Shown here: piece by piece, positions 36,407-49,069 of the stretch
Layout of the letters: every line of letters starts with the position of its first letter
Position numbering within the stretch: the first letter of the stretch is position 1
NCBI GenBank assembly: GCA_920105625.2
Contig: OV050032.1
Location: 16,683,356 to 16,747,355 of the forward strand
DNA: 64,000 nt
From: Clusia tigrina
Taxonomy: Eukaryota; Arthropoda; Insecta; Diptera; Clusiidae
Reading direction: 5' to 3'
Program-made: the position numbers and the translations under genes
The notes under the pieces: generated by a model
The model's input: only the letters and a program-made list of their open reading frames with translations
What the model was told of the DNA's origin: nothing
The model's database searches: none

Positions 36407-38955
36407 AGACACGTACAAAGTAAATGTCTTATAATTTATTACTTTCCTTCTGTGATTTGATAAGCTTTAAATACTCGTAGCTGCCTTATCCCAGTGTCGA
36501 ACTCTTCTATGAACCCTGAGCCTGGTAACGTTTCCACGCCTTTTGAATGGCTTATAAAGTAGGAAGTGGGACTGATTATTAAGGGGAACTTTGCGTGCAC
36601 GTCCTCTCTTTCCTCCAACCCCCAAATTGCTTGAGTTAATTACCGTGAGGGCCTTTTCACAGCCTTGATCCGTCCCTGACACCATCAACAGAAATGTAAG
36701 CAAGTGCGTAAAGAAAAGGTGGACTCAACCTGAGCGTGCATCCAAGCGAACAGAAGCAGATCAAGTCGTCCATGAGTAGGTAATAGAATGAATGGCCAGA
36801 TACCCACATGCCAGAAGGAACGATCGTTTCAGTTCGAAATCTCACCTCCGACGCGTTTAATAGAAACATTACAATTACTATGAAATTTCCACGAATTAAC
36901 TGACGTACTCGTAGTACGGGAGGAACGGCAAGGAAAATATCGAGGCAGCCCAAACCAAAGTCTGTCAGCATGATTACGCACACAGGCTGGGAGTGAATGT
37001 AGACAGCACCAAAGCCGTCATGGACATGGGTTTTGCCCTTGTAAGACCATATTAAAGGAGACCAAGCTGAAAGAGACCGCCTGGGACTACCCGTGTTGCA
37101 ACAGACGAAGTAAATGAAGAAATGATCAAACACCCCCGGGTTATAAGGAGCCGCGATATCAAGTTTTTTACTGATGGTCTCTTCATACTCAGCGGATGCA
37201 AAGGGGTTCAAAACAGCATTCGCCCAAAAATTTTGATGAGTCTGGAATTGATTGATTGATTATAATACTCCGAGCAAGGAAATTTTTCACCCGGAGACCT
37301 CGAAGGGGCACTCCAATTATTTCAAAACGGGATTCAATCACTTAATATTCAACTTGCAATGCAGTTTTAGTAAGTGTCTATATGACTGTATTGAACTGTT
37401 CCGCGAATAATTCAATCCAGACTCAGTTGTTATTGCTTAAGGATCAAACTTGGGTTATGCTGATTTTCTTGTGCTTTGAACAGTTCTTCTAAAGTTGATT
37501 GGACTGTAATTCTTTTTAGAGGAATCTCACTCTTGGACATTTACTTTGGTACAAAACATACTGAATGAACATAATTGTAGAACCAAACCATTCACACGCA
37601 CAGCCGGAGACCTTAACATATTTTACTAAAAAAAAACATCTGCAAACTTGAAAAAGCTGTCAGGACCTCTAATCTTGGAAAGCTTCTATTGCCGGTCACA
37701 TTTACTTTGTCGGTAGGGTTCTACCTTTGTACTGTATTCACGGCCGCATGCAACTCGCAGTGCTTGCAGGATAAAGTCACTTATTTTCCAATTTATATAT
37801 CAATACAACTATAAAATTTGAATTCCTTTTTAAAAAAAACTCAGCGATCCTTCCGTTCGTTAATCCAAACGTATTGCACCTACACCCCTTGAGTCAACGG
37901 AGCCAAGTTTCTTACTTGATGATGAGTATGAAAGTTAGTAGAGTCGGCGAAAGTTAACAACAGCTCCGACTACGACCCCCACTCCTGCAACTACTTGTAA
38001 CATATTTAAGAATACGACTCCAACTACGAAAGATTGACTCCGCCGCTACGATCCAATTGTATGCCTGTGGTTTTTAGGGGATGGATGGGAGGGTTTATCT
38101 TGTTTTTATCCCCTACATCCAAAGAGTATCATATTAGTATACTTGAGGCGGGTAAGTTTCTGTGAAACTTGTGCAAATTTCACAACTCAACCCTACATCT
38201 TGGTTGTTTTTTGAGAAGAATAGCGTAACATATCTGCTTCAATGGCCACACTCCTCGATTAGGATCGTGGGATGCCTTTCAACCATTTCCACATCTTTTA
38301 TTAGAATAATAGGACCCCCTTTCTGTTTCCTTGCTTCCTTATTGAGGTATTATTAGTTTACTTATTCAAAATGCTTGCCTGCTCTACCCGCTCCCAGCAC
38401 TGGTAAAGGTTTAAATAATGCTTCCCTAATATGATTCGTACAATTTGCCAGTCTCAGGGCTGGTATGCAAGTATAAGGACTGGTGTCAACAGTACCGAAA
38501 TGTGGTGTGTCGCCACAAGGAGGCGTGACCCCGTAAGCCATAGTTCTGCAAACACGAAAGGTTTTGGTTCAACACAAATGCTTGCGTGCGGTTGTGTGTG
38601 TGTTCTGTTTTTTGGTTTTCCTGTCTGTGTGTTTGTGTGAGTCTGTGTGGCTCTCTTGCAATGGACTTCTGCAGCTTGAGCGGGTAGTACGCCAAGCAGT
38701 TCGATTTTGCATGAGCAGAACTCGCATGCATTTTCAATGGTAGGTGATTGAACGATGTATAAGCAACGACTTTATGGAGAGATTAAGTGTTTATTTTAAT
38801 GTTTTATTTAATATATTTTAAATCTAAATGGCATAAGAAAGAAAACTCATTGAACTATAAACCAAGGTTTAGCGGGGCAGTAGAAAGTGTTGTATATAAA
38901 TGTTTGCGGTCACAGGAGGAGATGTTTAAAATACTGCTATGGACTCATTACTCAC

Positions 38956-39006
38956 CTGGGATGCCGACGGGTAACCGCCATATCCGAATTGCGCATAGGC
39001 TGCCAT
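38956..39006 (-). CDS. mirr: mirror exon 1 (start codon, residues 1-17)
   Basis: This short first coding exon encodes MAAYAQFGYGGYPSASQ and then meets the donor CAG|GTGAGT. The peptide is the conserved N-terminus of fly Iroquois proteins (MAAY.QFGYGG.PSASQ), which fixes the start. An in-frame TAG lies at 39075-39073, with 22 sense codons and no other ATG before this one, so the initiator is the first in-frame Met. The exon ends in phase 0 and joins the phase-0 exon at 24810 across an intron of about 14.1 kb. The frame is too short for a usual ORF cutoff. Confidence 0.93.
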
Positions 39007-39075
39007 GGGTCCGAAAACTGTGGTCACTTGCGAAGTGGTTCTTCCTTCCTGGTTGCTATCTTCTATATTGCACTA
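39007..39075 (-). other. mirr: mirr 5' leader next to the start codon
   Basis: This holds 66 nt of untranslated sequence before the ATG, bounded by an in-frame TAG at 39075-39073. How far the leader extends, and whether upstream noncoding exons exist, cannot be told from the sequence. Confidence 0.6.
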
Positions 39076-41030
39076 ACTCCACAACACTTGCCTCCTGATA
39101 GGGGCGCTTCCGGCTTAAGGCCAACTGACAACTGCTGTTATTGATATTTTCGCAAACGTTTCAAAATTTGGCCCTACTATAACTGACACGAAAAAGTTTG
39201 GGACACTGCAAACTTGTTTTATGGTAAAATATAATGTCGTTTTTTCTCTGCGTTGGAGTCTCAAAAAAAGTCTTGCATTATTTTTCAGCGTTTATTTTTA
39301 ATTTATTTTTATGTTTGTTTTGTGAATATTTTCTTTTTTTGTGATTTAACGTAACTATTTTTGCTTGTACTACTACGCTAGCACCTTCGCACTTTGCCGA
39401 AATTCCTTCCACCAACTCTTCAAGGACTCTGCTGGACTAAAGTAAACGCTTATTTGTTGCCGTAACTTCACCGCTGGCCAGCGAAGAGTGACGAACTCTC
39501 GTTTGCTTCAGCCTGCAACATGGTGCGTAGTTCGACTCACTGGCACGTCACTGCTACACTTTACAGTTAGTTAGAATTTCACCATTAGACGCGCTCCGCA
39601 CGAATTCCTTTTCAACGCAGCCGCCGTACGCAAGTCCAAGCACTAATGCCGCTTGATGTTGGGACACATATGCACCGCAGCACACACGCCAACGAATTCC
39701 TGCAGTTGTGTGTCAATTAATTGCCGCACACACAAATCGGCTGCTTTCTGTCAGACTGCGCGCCCCGATGTACACCACTTCACGTTCGAACACGAACTGG
39801 TTCGCTCCGCTTAGTAAGATGGTTCGACCACGGACCAACACAACACAAAATGCATGCGACCGAGCCGTCCATTCGTCCGTCCAAAATCCAGTTAGTTAGT
39901 TAGAATGGTGCTGGCAACACGCTATACCTGCACATGTCGTACGTGCAACAGTGCCAGCGATATTTGCACTCACTTCCCATAGTTTTGCATGCACGCCAGC
40001 CACGCGAGTGCAAGCGAGACGCTTGTCATTGTGCTTGCCTACAGCACATTAGACTCAGTGCGAGTACTCTATGTTAAGCATATATTTGCCTTGGCAAGCC
40101 ACGCCTCTCCACACCAAGTACAATGTCGCTTCTCCACAGAGCGAGTGGCTGCTACTCGTTACTTTGCCGCAGCACAGCAGTCGCACTCTGTTTGCCGTTT
40201 GCTCGCTCTCTTTCACGCTACGGAGTCGTTGCGGCAGCCGGCAACAAGTTTCTGTGCGAAGCACGTGCTGCCTGGGGAATGACGGCTTTGCTCGCTCAGT
40301 GAAACTGCTGCGCAAGTGGGCCAATCGGGTGGCGACGTCGCTGCTTCTTTGCTGCGAGTTTTCTTGATTTCCGCTCAAGTCAAGCAAAATAAATGCACCG
40401 CGGCCGTTATTTAGTTTGACTTTCTTTCCCTCTTTTTGCTGCCAAGTGTTTTTGGTAAGCAGTTTGTTGGCGTTGTTGCTGTTTTATGGTTCGCCGAAGC
40501 CACGCCTGTTTCTTTTGTTTGGTTTTATGTTGCCACAAGCGGGTGTTTCTACACTTTTATAAGCAATATGTATATTTTTTGAGAGCTGTGTTTCGTTGTT
40601 GTTATTGTTTTTTCTTATTTTTTTGCGTTTATGACCAGCCTTCAGCCAACCGTATAGCGTACACCTGAGTACCTATGAAAATAGGAAATACTTCCTATAT
40701 GCCTCCTTGGCTTGTCTTTGGCGCCTTTTGTTAGCACCACCAAAGATACGCAAATCTCCATTTTTTTCTCCTCAATGCCACGATTTTGAGCGTCAAATCC
40801 GAAAAACCATGAAATATCCTTTCTCATTACAGTAATGCGATCAGAGGATTGCTTGTAAGCCCAGCCGCCCATTATCAAATCAAAAGATTGAAGCAACAAA
40901 CGCGCTTGTAGAGCTCTTTCCAGTTCTCAGCAATTTCAGAGGCGAGCCCGGATAATTGATTAAAGATGCGTCAGTCTCCTAGGATATGAACAGTTTGAAT
41001 CTTGATAATGCTTTATGAACATTATTTGCA
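39076..41030. other. mirr upstream region, probable leader and promoter
   Basis: About 2 kb without a coding gene. The part 39400-40400 is complex, less AT-rich than its surroundings and free of repeats, as expected of a 5' UTR/promoter region of a developmental gene. I could not single out a TATA box or initiator with confidence. Several open frames of 60-110 codons on both strands overlap and show no family resemblance. Confidence 0.4.
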
Positions 41031-41039
41031 TTATTATCC

Positions 41040-41720
41040 CCAATGAAATAAATCCCAATCACATAAGTGCCAATCAATAAAATCGCAATGAAACATGTTC
41101 CAGTGAAATAGAGTCCAATGAAAGAACTTCCAATGATATAAATCCAAATCATCTAAGACCCAATGAAACTCGTTCTAATGAAATATGTTCCAATGAAATA
41201 AGTGCCAATAAAATAAATCCCAATCACAAAAGTCTCAATAAAACACGTTCCAATGAAATAAGTGCCAATCAAATAAATCCCAATCGCATAATACCCAATG
41301 AATTTGGCTGCAATGAAGCACGTTCCAATGAAACACGTTCCAATGAAATAATTTCCAATAAAATAAATCGGAATCAAGTCCCAATGAAACACATTCCAAT
41401 GAAATAAGTGCCAATAAACAAAACCCACTCACATAAGTCCCAATGCATTGATTCTCAATGAAACACGTTCCAATGAAATGAGTTCCAATGAAATAAGTTC
41501 CAATGAAATAAGTGTCAATAAAATAAATCACAAGCACATAAGCCCCAATGAATTGATTCTCAATAAAACACGTTCCAATGAAATATGTTCCAATGAAATA
41601 AGCGCCAATGAAATAAATCCCAATCACATAAGTCCCAATGAAGTGAGTCCCAATGAAACACATTCCAATGAAATAAGTTCCAATAAAGTAAATCCCAATC
41701 AATGAAATTATCCCAATTAA
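41040..41720. repeat. 15-bp array of CCAATGAAATAAGTC words
   Basis: Nearly 0.7 kb is built of 15-bp units such as AATGAAATAAGTTCC, AATGAAACACGTTCC, AATAAAATAAATCCC and AATCACATAAGTCCC. Because 15 is a multiple of three, both strands stay open in long frames reading (I/Y)FIGT or NEISS repeats. These are artefacts of periodicity. Unit types follow a loose order that recurs every 60-160 bp. Confidence 0.9.
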
Positions 41721-42186
41721 AAAAAAATAACTTCCAATTAGTCAGAAGAATGTGCTATAAAATAATCTCCAAATAGAAGAAACTCCCAAAAAACGGCAAA
41801 CAAACAAATAAAAACTTAAATAATGCACTGAAAAGGAGAAGCGAAGTATTCACAAATATCAATTTTTTATTATAGTGTTCCGACTGATTTTTATGGAAAG
41901 GAATAATACAAAAATTTAGAAATTGAAAGATTCGCCAATGAAAATAGTCTCCAACTATAGAAAAATGAAACAACATACAAATAACTTCAAGTATCGCCCA
42001 GAAGCAGGCAAAATTGATTCAACCACCAAATTTGTTTATAATCATTAATTTAGTCGATATTTCATTGCGAATTGAACAAAAGAGAAATTTAAGATTCCAA
42101 AAGTTCGTCATCGGCACCGTCCTTGGTGGAATATTCACAGAACTTTTATATAGTTTTCATAATTATACAACAGAAGATATATTAGA

Positions 42187-42478
42187 CAGATATATTTAAG
42201 GATGTTATACACTGCGACCTGAAAGATCTATTGTGATGCCCCTATTTATTTGAAAGATGAGGAGAGTCTCATCTATAGATCTTCTGTCAGGTTATTTTCC
42301 GACAGGAATTCATATATTTTGAAGGAATCAAGATGAGGGATCTTGCTCATATCTAAGATATATTCTCCAAAACACTTGTGTCTTTTACGTGCCAATGGTC
42401 CATAGTCTGTGATCAGGTGCAGTGAGGTTTCGTCACTTTCTCCTCAGAATCGACAGATGGCATCTGAAGATATACCCA
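42187..42478 (-). mobile_element. non-LTR retrotransposon 3' fragment, copy A
   Basis: The segment is a direct copy, about 94% identical by eye, of 58223-58515. Read on the minus strand it encodes GISSDA, then CRF-like and GESDET..HLITDYGPLA text, the zinc-knuckle-like end of a non-LTR pol protein. It then has a noncoding tail ending in AAATATATCTGTCTA. It is frame-broken. Confidence 0.65.
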
Positions 42479-42479
42479 C

Positions 42480-43615
42480 AAGAGAAGTTAACTGTGGGAA
42501 AAGTTTATTTTCTGAACCTGTATTTCTAATCTACCAATACTTCTTTTGTGAATATTATAAAATATATCTTCTGATATGTATAGAATTTCTACTGATCTAT
42601 AATACTTGTACTTGAGTTTTCACACTGACGTCCTCATGTAGGTACTCAAGAGATCCTTACAATGTTGTTCCCATACATGCATTATTCGCTTTTTAAAATT
42701 TAACACTACGCCGGAAGATCCTGGACACTCATTCTCATATAGTTTATTTAATTAAACCAATATTGAACTTTTCCTTTCTTTCTTTTGCCGATTATATTTC
42801 ATTCCAAATGGGCTTTCTATCATGTTGATCCACACCACTCAAATTCATACTTGGATGTAGCTTATATTTTCAATTTCACGAATATGACATCTTTTGACAG
42901 ATCTGCCGCGACCGGAGTTTGTATTTAACCCAGTAATGAAGGGGCAAATATATCAGCGATTTCAATATTGCATTTCTGCACAACTCTATTCCAGCGGCCT
43001 AGAGTCAAACTTATTAAAGGACTATTCATTGCCAAACTTCTGAAAACAACGTTGTTCATAGTTTGACCATTAGTTTACCCTCCAGATTGGCATAAATCGA
43101 AAGAGAGTCCTAGTTTGAGCGCACAGATTAATCAGCCATGTTGTGAGAAATGATCAACAAATTCCAAATCAGATCTATTGAAGTCTATCTTTGTTTGCCT
43201 TTGGTTGTCACGATTGACACAGGTTGAGTGCAACCCGTCAATGAAGTTATTTGGAGATATAATGTCTTTGTTTGATATATGGTATAATATTAAAAATAGA
43301 AATTCTTCTACCCTAACAGTGACATCAGATATGACACTCAAGCCACCCTTAACGCATTATCATCATGTGAGAGGGCTTCACTGATTACTTGGGAATATCT
43401 ACAAAGGCACTGAAACTGGTGTCACTTCAACCACGGTGCCAGAATACAAAGAAATGCATGGAATAGAGAAAGCCAACACACTGGAAAGCTAGCCTTGGAT
43501 CCATTCTACATAGTCACGTATAGGGCGAACATTGTTGGAGATATCTTTAAACGAAAATAAAGTTAAAAGCAATAGATCGACTGTCTGGGTGTCCGCGGTC
43601 TGTTCAGCAAAGAAT
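42480..43615. other. no gene recognised
   Basis: AT-rich unique sequence with only short overlapping open frames and no domain. No clear transposon ends were seen. Confidence 0.45.
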
Positions 43616-44409
43616 TGTTTAACCATCAAGCTATGATCGACGCAAACGCAATCTTCCAACATTTCCCGAGACAAACTATGATCGGCGCAAACGCAATCTT
43701 CCAACATTTCCCGAGACAAACTATGATCAGCGCAAACGCAATCTTCCAACATTTCCCGAGACAAACTATGATCGGCGCAAACGCAATCTTCCAACATTTC
43801 CCGAGACAAACTATGATCGGCGCAAATGCAATCTTCCAACATTTCCCGAGACATACTATGATCAGCGCAAACGGAAATCTTCCAACATTTCCCGAGACAT
43901 ACTATGATCAGCGCAAACGCAATCTTCCAACATTTCCCGAGACAAACTATGATCGGCGCAAACGCAATCTTCCAACATTTCCCGAGACAAACTATGATCA
44001 GCGCAAACGCAATCTTCCAACATTTCCCGAGACAAACTATGATCGGCGCAAACGCAATCTTCCAACATTTCCCGAGACAAACTATGATCGGCGCAAATGC
44101 AATCTTCCAACATTTCCCGAGACAAACAAACACTAAAGAGTGTTTTGCTCGTGGACAATTTCGTCCTTCTGACGACATCAGCAGTGAGAAATATGCTCCA
44201 GTCTCACTGAAGTCATCCCCTGAAAAGTAGTCGAACAATTTCCTAGCCCGTCTGTAAGGTGACCAGCCATATCCTTTCATTCCGTTTCCATGTAGTTCAA
44301 ATACTTCGATTCGGTATATATAGAGTTCCAATAATTGTGGTGTAGACGCAAAGTGGTGGAAGTAGAAATCTGCCTGGTAAGACTTTTGCCCAGCTTTCGA
44401 TGAGTTCAT
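43489..44409 (-). other. 306-codon open frame spanning a minisatellite, function unknown
   Basis: The frame runs MNSSKAGQKSYQADFYFHHF ... through about eleven 15-residue repeats (VCLGKCWKIAFAPII, then after a frame slip REMLEDC(V/I)CADHSLS) to a 50-residue end ...DYVEWIQG. The repeats reflect a 45-bp DNA unit and are open on both strands, so they do not argue for a protein. The flanks (about 90 N-terminal residues including KGYGWSPYRRARKLFDYFSG) are non-repetitive and look like a genuine old coding fragment, possibly from a transposon. I recognise no family. Confidence 0.25.
43629..44131. repeat. 45-bp minisatellite, about 11 units
   Basis: The unit reads CTATGATC(G/A)GCGCAAACGC, AATCTTCCAACATTTCCCGA, GACAA, and repeats every 45 bp from 43631. 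Units differ mainly at one G/A position, alternating in part. One unit near 43872 has one extra base (46 bp), which shifts the frame in all later units. High identity implies recent expansion. Confidence 0.95.
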
Positions 44410-46625
44410 CTACAAATAAATTTGAAGAAGAAATGCAGAGATTTATTTTAGAGACACACGAGCACGAACTGCAGGGAATGCCTTTAAATTTTCTTTAAAA
44501 CGCACCGAGTATTTTGGCGGAACTTAAAAATTGTTCGGTGGCGAATTTTACGACATGGCGAGGATGCGGCGGTGGTGGCAGTGGCAGTGGCAGTGGTGCA
44601 TCATCATGCGGAATATTGCGTTTCACACTCGTGTAAAAGTGCGGCAATAAATTCATTGAGAGCGGCACATGGGGGTGTTTGTTGTACTGCTGAGGTTGTT
44701 CGTGGTGTTGTTGTAGTTTCTGTTGCTGTTCCATTTGTTGTTGTTGTGGCTGTTACTGCTGTGGTTTTTGTTGGTATTTTTTATGACTACGGCCATAATA
44801 AAAGCGAATTAACCTATAAAAGTGAAAAAGTGCGACTGAAGTGACAAAATTGTGCCATAAGGTCTGGGCGTGCCATTATAGTCCGAGTACCTCTACACAC
44901 ACGTATGGATGTGTGTGGAAAACGCAGCGCATAAGGCCACATACGCGGACACACACACACCCAACTGCCAGTGCCACCTTTTTCGAATATGGAAGGTGGC
45001 ATTCAACTAAAAAAAAAATCCTCTGCCAAAAAGACAAATACCGCAAATGTTGCCGCAACAACCGCAAACCAAAAACGAAAACGAGCGTATGGCAGAGCAA
45101 ACAACAAGAAGAACAGCAGCAGCTACAACAACAACAACAACAAAAGCAGCAACAAAAACTAACAACAAGAACCAACAACAAAACATAAAGACGAAATGTA
45201 GCAGGCGACAAATGACCAACGAGCGTTTGCGAATGAAATCGAAATGTCCTGCTGCGCGCTTAAGTGTTGACTTTATTTTGATTTTTGTGCGTTACTCTGT
45301 GTTTTGGTTTTTATTTTGGTCCATTTGGGGGAAGGGGGGCGGTTGGTTCCTGTTGCTGTTCTTGATGTTGTTGCTGTGGTCCTGCCAGGGAGCACTTATG
45401 TAGTTGCTTTTTAGCAACAGTGGGAACCCTGCGGACTGTGGCAGCCGCCCGTTTTAGCACAACGCCGTAAATCACAATGCGGACATATGTGTGCCTGGAG
45501 CCCACTCCGTTGGTTCAACGCCCGCCACAATCAATCAAGCGGCCTCTTGGCGGTCGTCCTGCACCCAGCACAGCCGCATGGGGCGTTGCCATCTGTGACC
45601 ACCCACTGCGCAAGCGGCTCGCTGCGTAAAGCACTTGTCATCGCAGCCGAGCAGAGTTAAATGATCTTAAACACTTCGTCCGCGGCCGTGCTGCCCCACC
45701 GCCGCAACCACCACTTGCTCTCGACGTTTCCCTGACATGCAGGCAGGCCTAAAATCTATTTTGACAATTAAGCTGTCAACTGTCAAAATGACACTGTCAT
45801 TCGTCCTTGCTTGCATGGCCGTAGCGGGGTGGTTGCTTACGCACTCAAATACACCACACACACACACAGTCACTCACTCACTCACTAACACTCATATATG
45901 TATATACAAACGCAGCATATATTTGGCCCGCATTTACCGTTCACTGCAGCGTAACGCGTTTTGGCATTTGTCTGCTTGCATTTCATTCTGACTGCATTTG
46001 TAGAGTTTTCATGTGTCAAAAGTGAATTCCCCGTTTCTACCCTCATCTCGGCAAGTCAAATCAATTCAATTGAATTCAACAGCGAGCTCAGCACTCAAAA
46101 CACACTCACAGCACTCACGGCGCCGTGTGGCAGGATGCCTACCTGATTGAGTCCTGAACGTTTTATGCCGTTTTAATTGCGACATCTGTCACTGTGGTTT
46201 CTGCATATATCAATTTCAAAATTGCCGCCAAGTGCACAGCGTATGCCATAACAATCACAACAACAGAAATAACAATAACAATAATAATAAAAGCAGACCC
46301 ACCATCAATATTTTGTACGTACAAGAGAGCGCTTCCGCAATCGCGTCCCCTTCTGGCATTCGAATTGGCACATCAGGCAAATGTGTCAAAATATTTGCGA
46401 GGCGGTACACATTTCCCATTTTTAAGCGCACTTCGGCATTTGTTTTGCCACAGATTTTCAAAATTAATTTAAATACAAGCGTAGGAAAGGACAAAAAGGA
46501 AGCTTAAGCTCTGTGTGAGTCGCAACTCAAACCGCATTATGGCAAATACGAGTAACAGCAAGGGCACCGTCCAGTCGCTTAACTAAGATGGCACCACTGC
46601 TTGGCGCTTAGATCGGTGACCGGTG
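44135..46625. other. intergenic complex sequence with microsatellites, no gene recognised
   Basis: The stretch holds TG/GTT-rich and CAA-rich simple repeats (about 44560-44600, 44690-44780, 45105-45180) and (CA)n near 45855-45880. Otherwise it is complex, moderately AT-rich sequence. It could include distal mirr regulatory DNA. I see no conserved coding frame. Confidence 0.45.
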
Positions 46626-46629
46626 AAAA

Positions 46630-46765
46630 GTCTTCACTGGGGTCCATTCTTTTTTAGTCGTTATATATATCAATGATGTTTTTAGATGGTACTCCAGAGC
46701 AAACTATTGCCTTACAAGCTGATGACCTACAAATATATTCAGGTACAAGTACCTCAAACGACATT
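46630..46765 (+). pseudogene. non-LTR reverse transcriptase fragment
   Basis: Two neighbouring RT signatures are visible: GSILF.SLYINDVF (motif QGSILGP..F.LYINDV), broken by a stop, and then ALQADDLQIYS, matching the catalytic YADD box with Tyr replaced by Gln. They lie in different frames. This is a short decayed piece of reverse transcriptase, unrelated in frame to the element starting near 47390. Confidence 0.6.
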
Positions 46766-47389
46766 CGTTCTCTGCAGGTGATATTTCGCGACACATCTTT
46801 ATTTAAAAACTACAATATTCTTCCACATCTCTCACGTCATCGAGCAATTCCTTCCTTCCTGTTTATTATAGAGGAAATAAGTAAACTCGTTTCATAGCAT
46901 GCTTGATACTTGTGGTACATATCCAATGCTAGAACACCAGCGCACTCAGAAAAATATCTCTGAGCAGTTTTACGAATTGCATTTAATTATGTTTATTTCA
47001 TTCAAAGTACAAAGTCGGTTCTTCTTCCTTCGTTACGAAGGGATTTCCAACCTCCAAAACGACCTCCTGGGAACGCGCGTGCTCGAAAATATTTTCATTT
47101 ATGCATCATAGAGACAGTAATATTTCAAGACCTCACTCTGTGTGAGGCTCTTGGTTCCTCCTTGACATAATGGAACATTATGATAATGATTAGACTCTCG
47201 TAGCCTATGCTTAGAAACTACTTTACTCCTCCAATGTTTTGTACAAAATTGGAATATGTATCTTACATCTGGAAACCTCTACATTATAAAACGTATTGAG
47301 TGCTTTAATAAAAGGCCCTTCTTGCAATTAACCTTACGCTGAGGCAGGAATATTGTGTTGTTTGCAAGTGATCCAGCGTTACTCTTCGG

Positions 47390-49060
47390 ACCCGTGACAT
47401 GAATCAATCGAGCTATGCAAGCATTTGCGGATGATGTTTGTGCACTGGCATCATGAGAGTCCCTTAGAACTGTATGTGCAAGCGCACAGATGACTCTGGA
47501 CAAGATTGCTGAGTGGGCCTTACTATTAATCCGATTAAGACAGACATCTCTGGAATTGTTTACGCATAAAAGAATACTGCCAGGGCTTAAACTATCAGTA
47601 CTAAAAGGTGGAAATATCGATCTTTCCAGGGAAGTGAAATATTTAGGCGTCGTTCTTGATAGCAACCTCACTTGGAAGATGCATGTTGAGCCAAAGGTTA
47701 TGAAGGTATTTGGGCAGTGCCGAAGAGTTTTTAGTAAAACTGGGGGTCTGAAACCAGCTGGTGTGTTCTGGCTGTGTACAGCACTGATCAGGACAATATT
47801 ACTGTAAGCTGATGTAGTCTGGGGGCACAGAACTGGGGTTAGGTCCACATGTTTGGGGTTAAACACACTGCAAAGAAGTGTATGCCTGAACAGTACGGGC
47901 GCCATGAGCACTACATCTGTTGACGCTCTGAATGCTTTGTTGAAGTTGCCACCTCTGAATGTTATGATTCAACAGGAGGCCATAAACACGATATATCGCC
48001 TATATTCATATGGATATTGGCACGACGACAAGAACTTTGACACGTCGATGTTCAAGAGGCTCTCAAAGCAATACCCATTGTTTGTGGCACCGAAGCATAA
48101 ACTCATACCTAGAATTTATTTTGGAAGAATGTACAAAGTCAGCTTCGCGACAAGGGAGCAATGGTCAGATCCAGAACTACTTTTAGGGGACCTGCCGAAA
48201 ACTTTCTTCACTGACAGGTCCAAAACAGGCGAGGGAACTGGAGCTGGCTGGCATCTGACGGAAATTGTCAGGTGCTTCTCGGCTATGGGAAGCATGGCAA
48301 TGGTATTCCAATTGAAAGTGTTTGCTATACGGAAGGTAGCGGACTGGCTAATTGAGAAGAAATTACACTGTAAACAGTTTGGAGTCTGTAGTAATAGTCA
48401 AGCTGCACTGAAAGCCCTAGAAAGCGCGTTAACGACTTCAAGAATTGTCCAAGAATATAAGTCAAGACTTAACTCCGTCGCAAAGTGGAATTTACTTGAC
48501 CCTATTGCGGTTCCGTGGCACCGTGGAGAACGGGGGAACTAAGTAGCTGATGAATTGGCAAACTGTGGAAATGATGAATTAGCAAACTGTGAAAGTACAA
48601 TGGGCCCAGTGCCATTTATCGGTATGAGTTTAGCAGGGGATATCAATTGGATCAAGGGCCACCTAAATAATATTCATTAGGACCGGTTATGCAGTTCCTG
48701 GTGCCTGCAAAACAACCAAGTGCTTCCTGGAGAGTCCAAACAAAAGATTTGCAGAATTCCTTCTAATACTACGAAGGAAAGATCTTCGATCATTGCTTGG
48801 GCTAACCACGTGGCATAAACCGTGGGACCACCATAGGCATCATCGAGTGTCCGAGCTGCATCTCCTGTCTGGAGGAAGACCAGGACGGCACAGAATATTG
48901 TCTCTGCACTTGTCCTACATTTGCCAGAAAGTGGAGGCGCATATTAGGGTAAAATATTTTGGGAATGGGCAACGTACATTTTTTTTATTTAATTTATTTT
49001 TTTTTTTTTTTGTCGGAACAATCTAGTAAGCTCAGCACTCAGACAGAGTATATATCCATT
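47390..49060 (+). pseudogene. non-LTR retrotransposon (RT end plus RNase H), plus strand
   Basis: In order, the plus strand shows the RT catalytic box MQAFADDVCALAS, the thumb-like VKYLGVVLDSNLTWKMHVEP, and a connection GAMSTTSVDALNALLKLPPL. RNase H follows with FTDRSKTGEGTGAGW, VFQLKVFAI, SNSQAALKALESAL and HRGERGN..VADELANC. These elements copy their RNA at the target site. Several RNase H acidic residues are lost (E in the VFQAE motif, D in SDSQAA), and stops occur near 47453, 47803 and 48541. The copy is dead. Its 3' end approaches the minus-strand element at 49070 tail to tail. Confidence 0.85.
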
Positions 49061-49069
49061 GTACTGCAC

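Noticed and set aside
43629..44131. CRISPR-like regular repeats
   Set aside because: Units are contiguous 45-bp tandem copies without unique spacers, in an animal genome.
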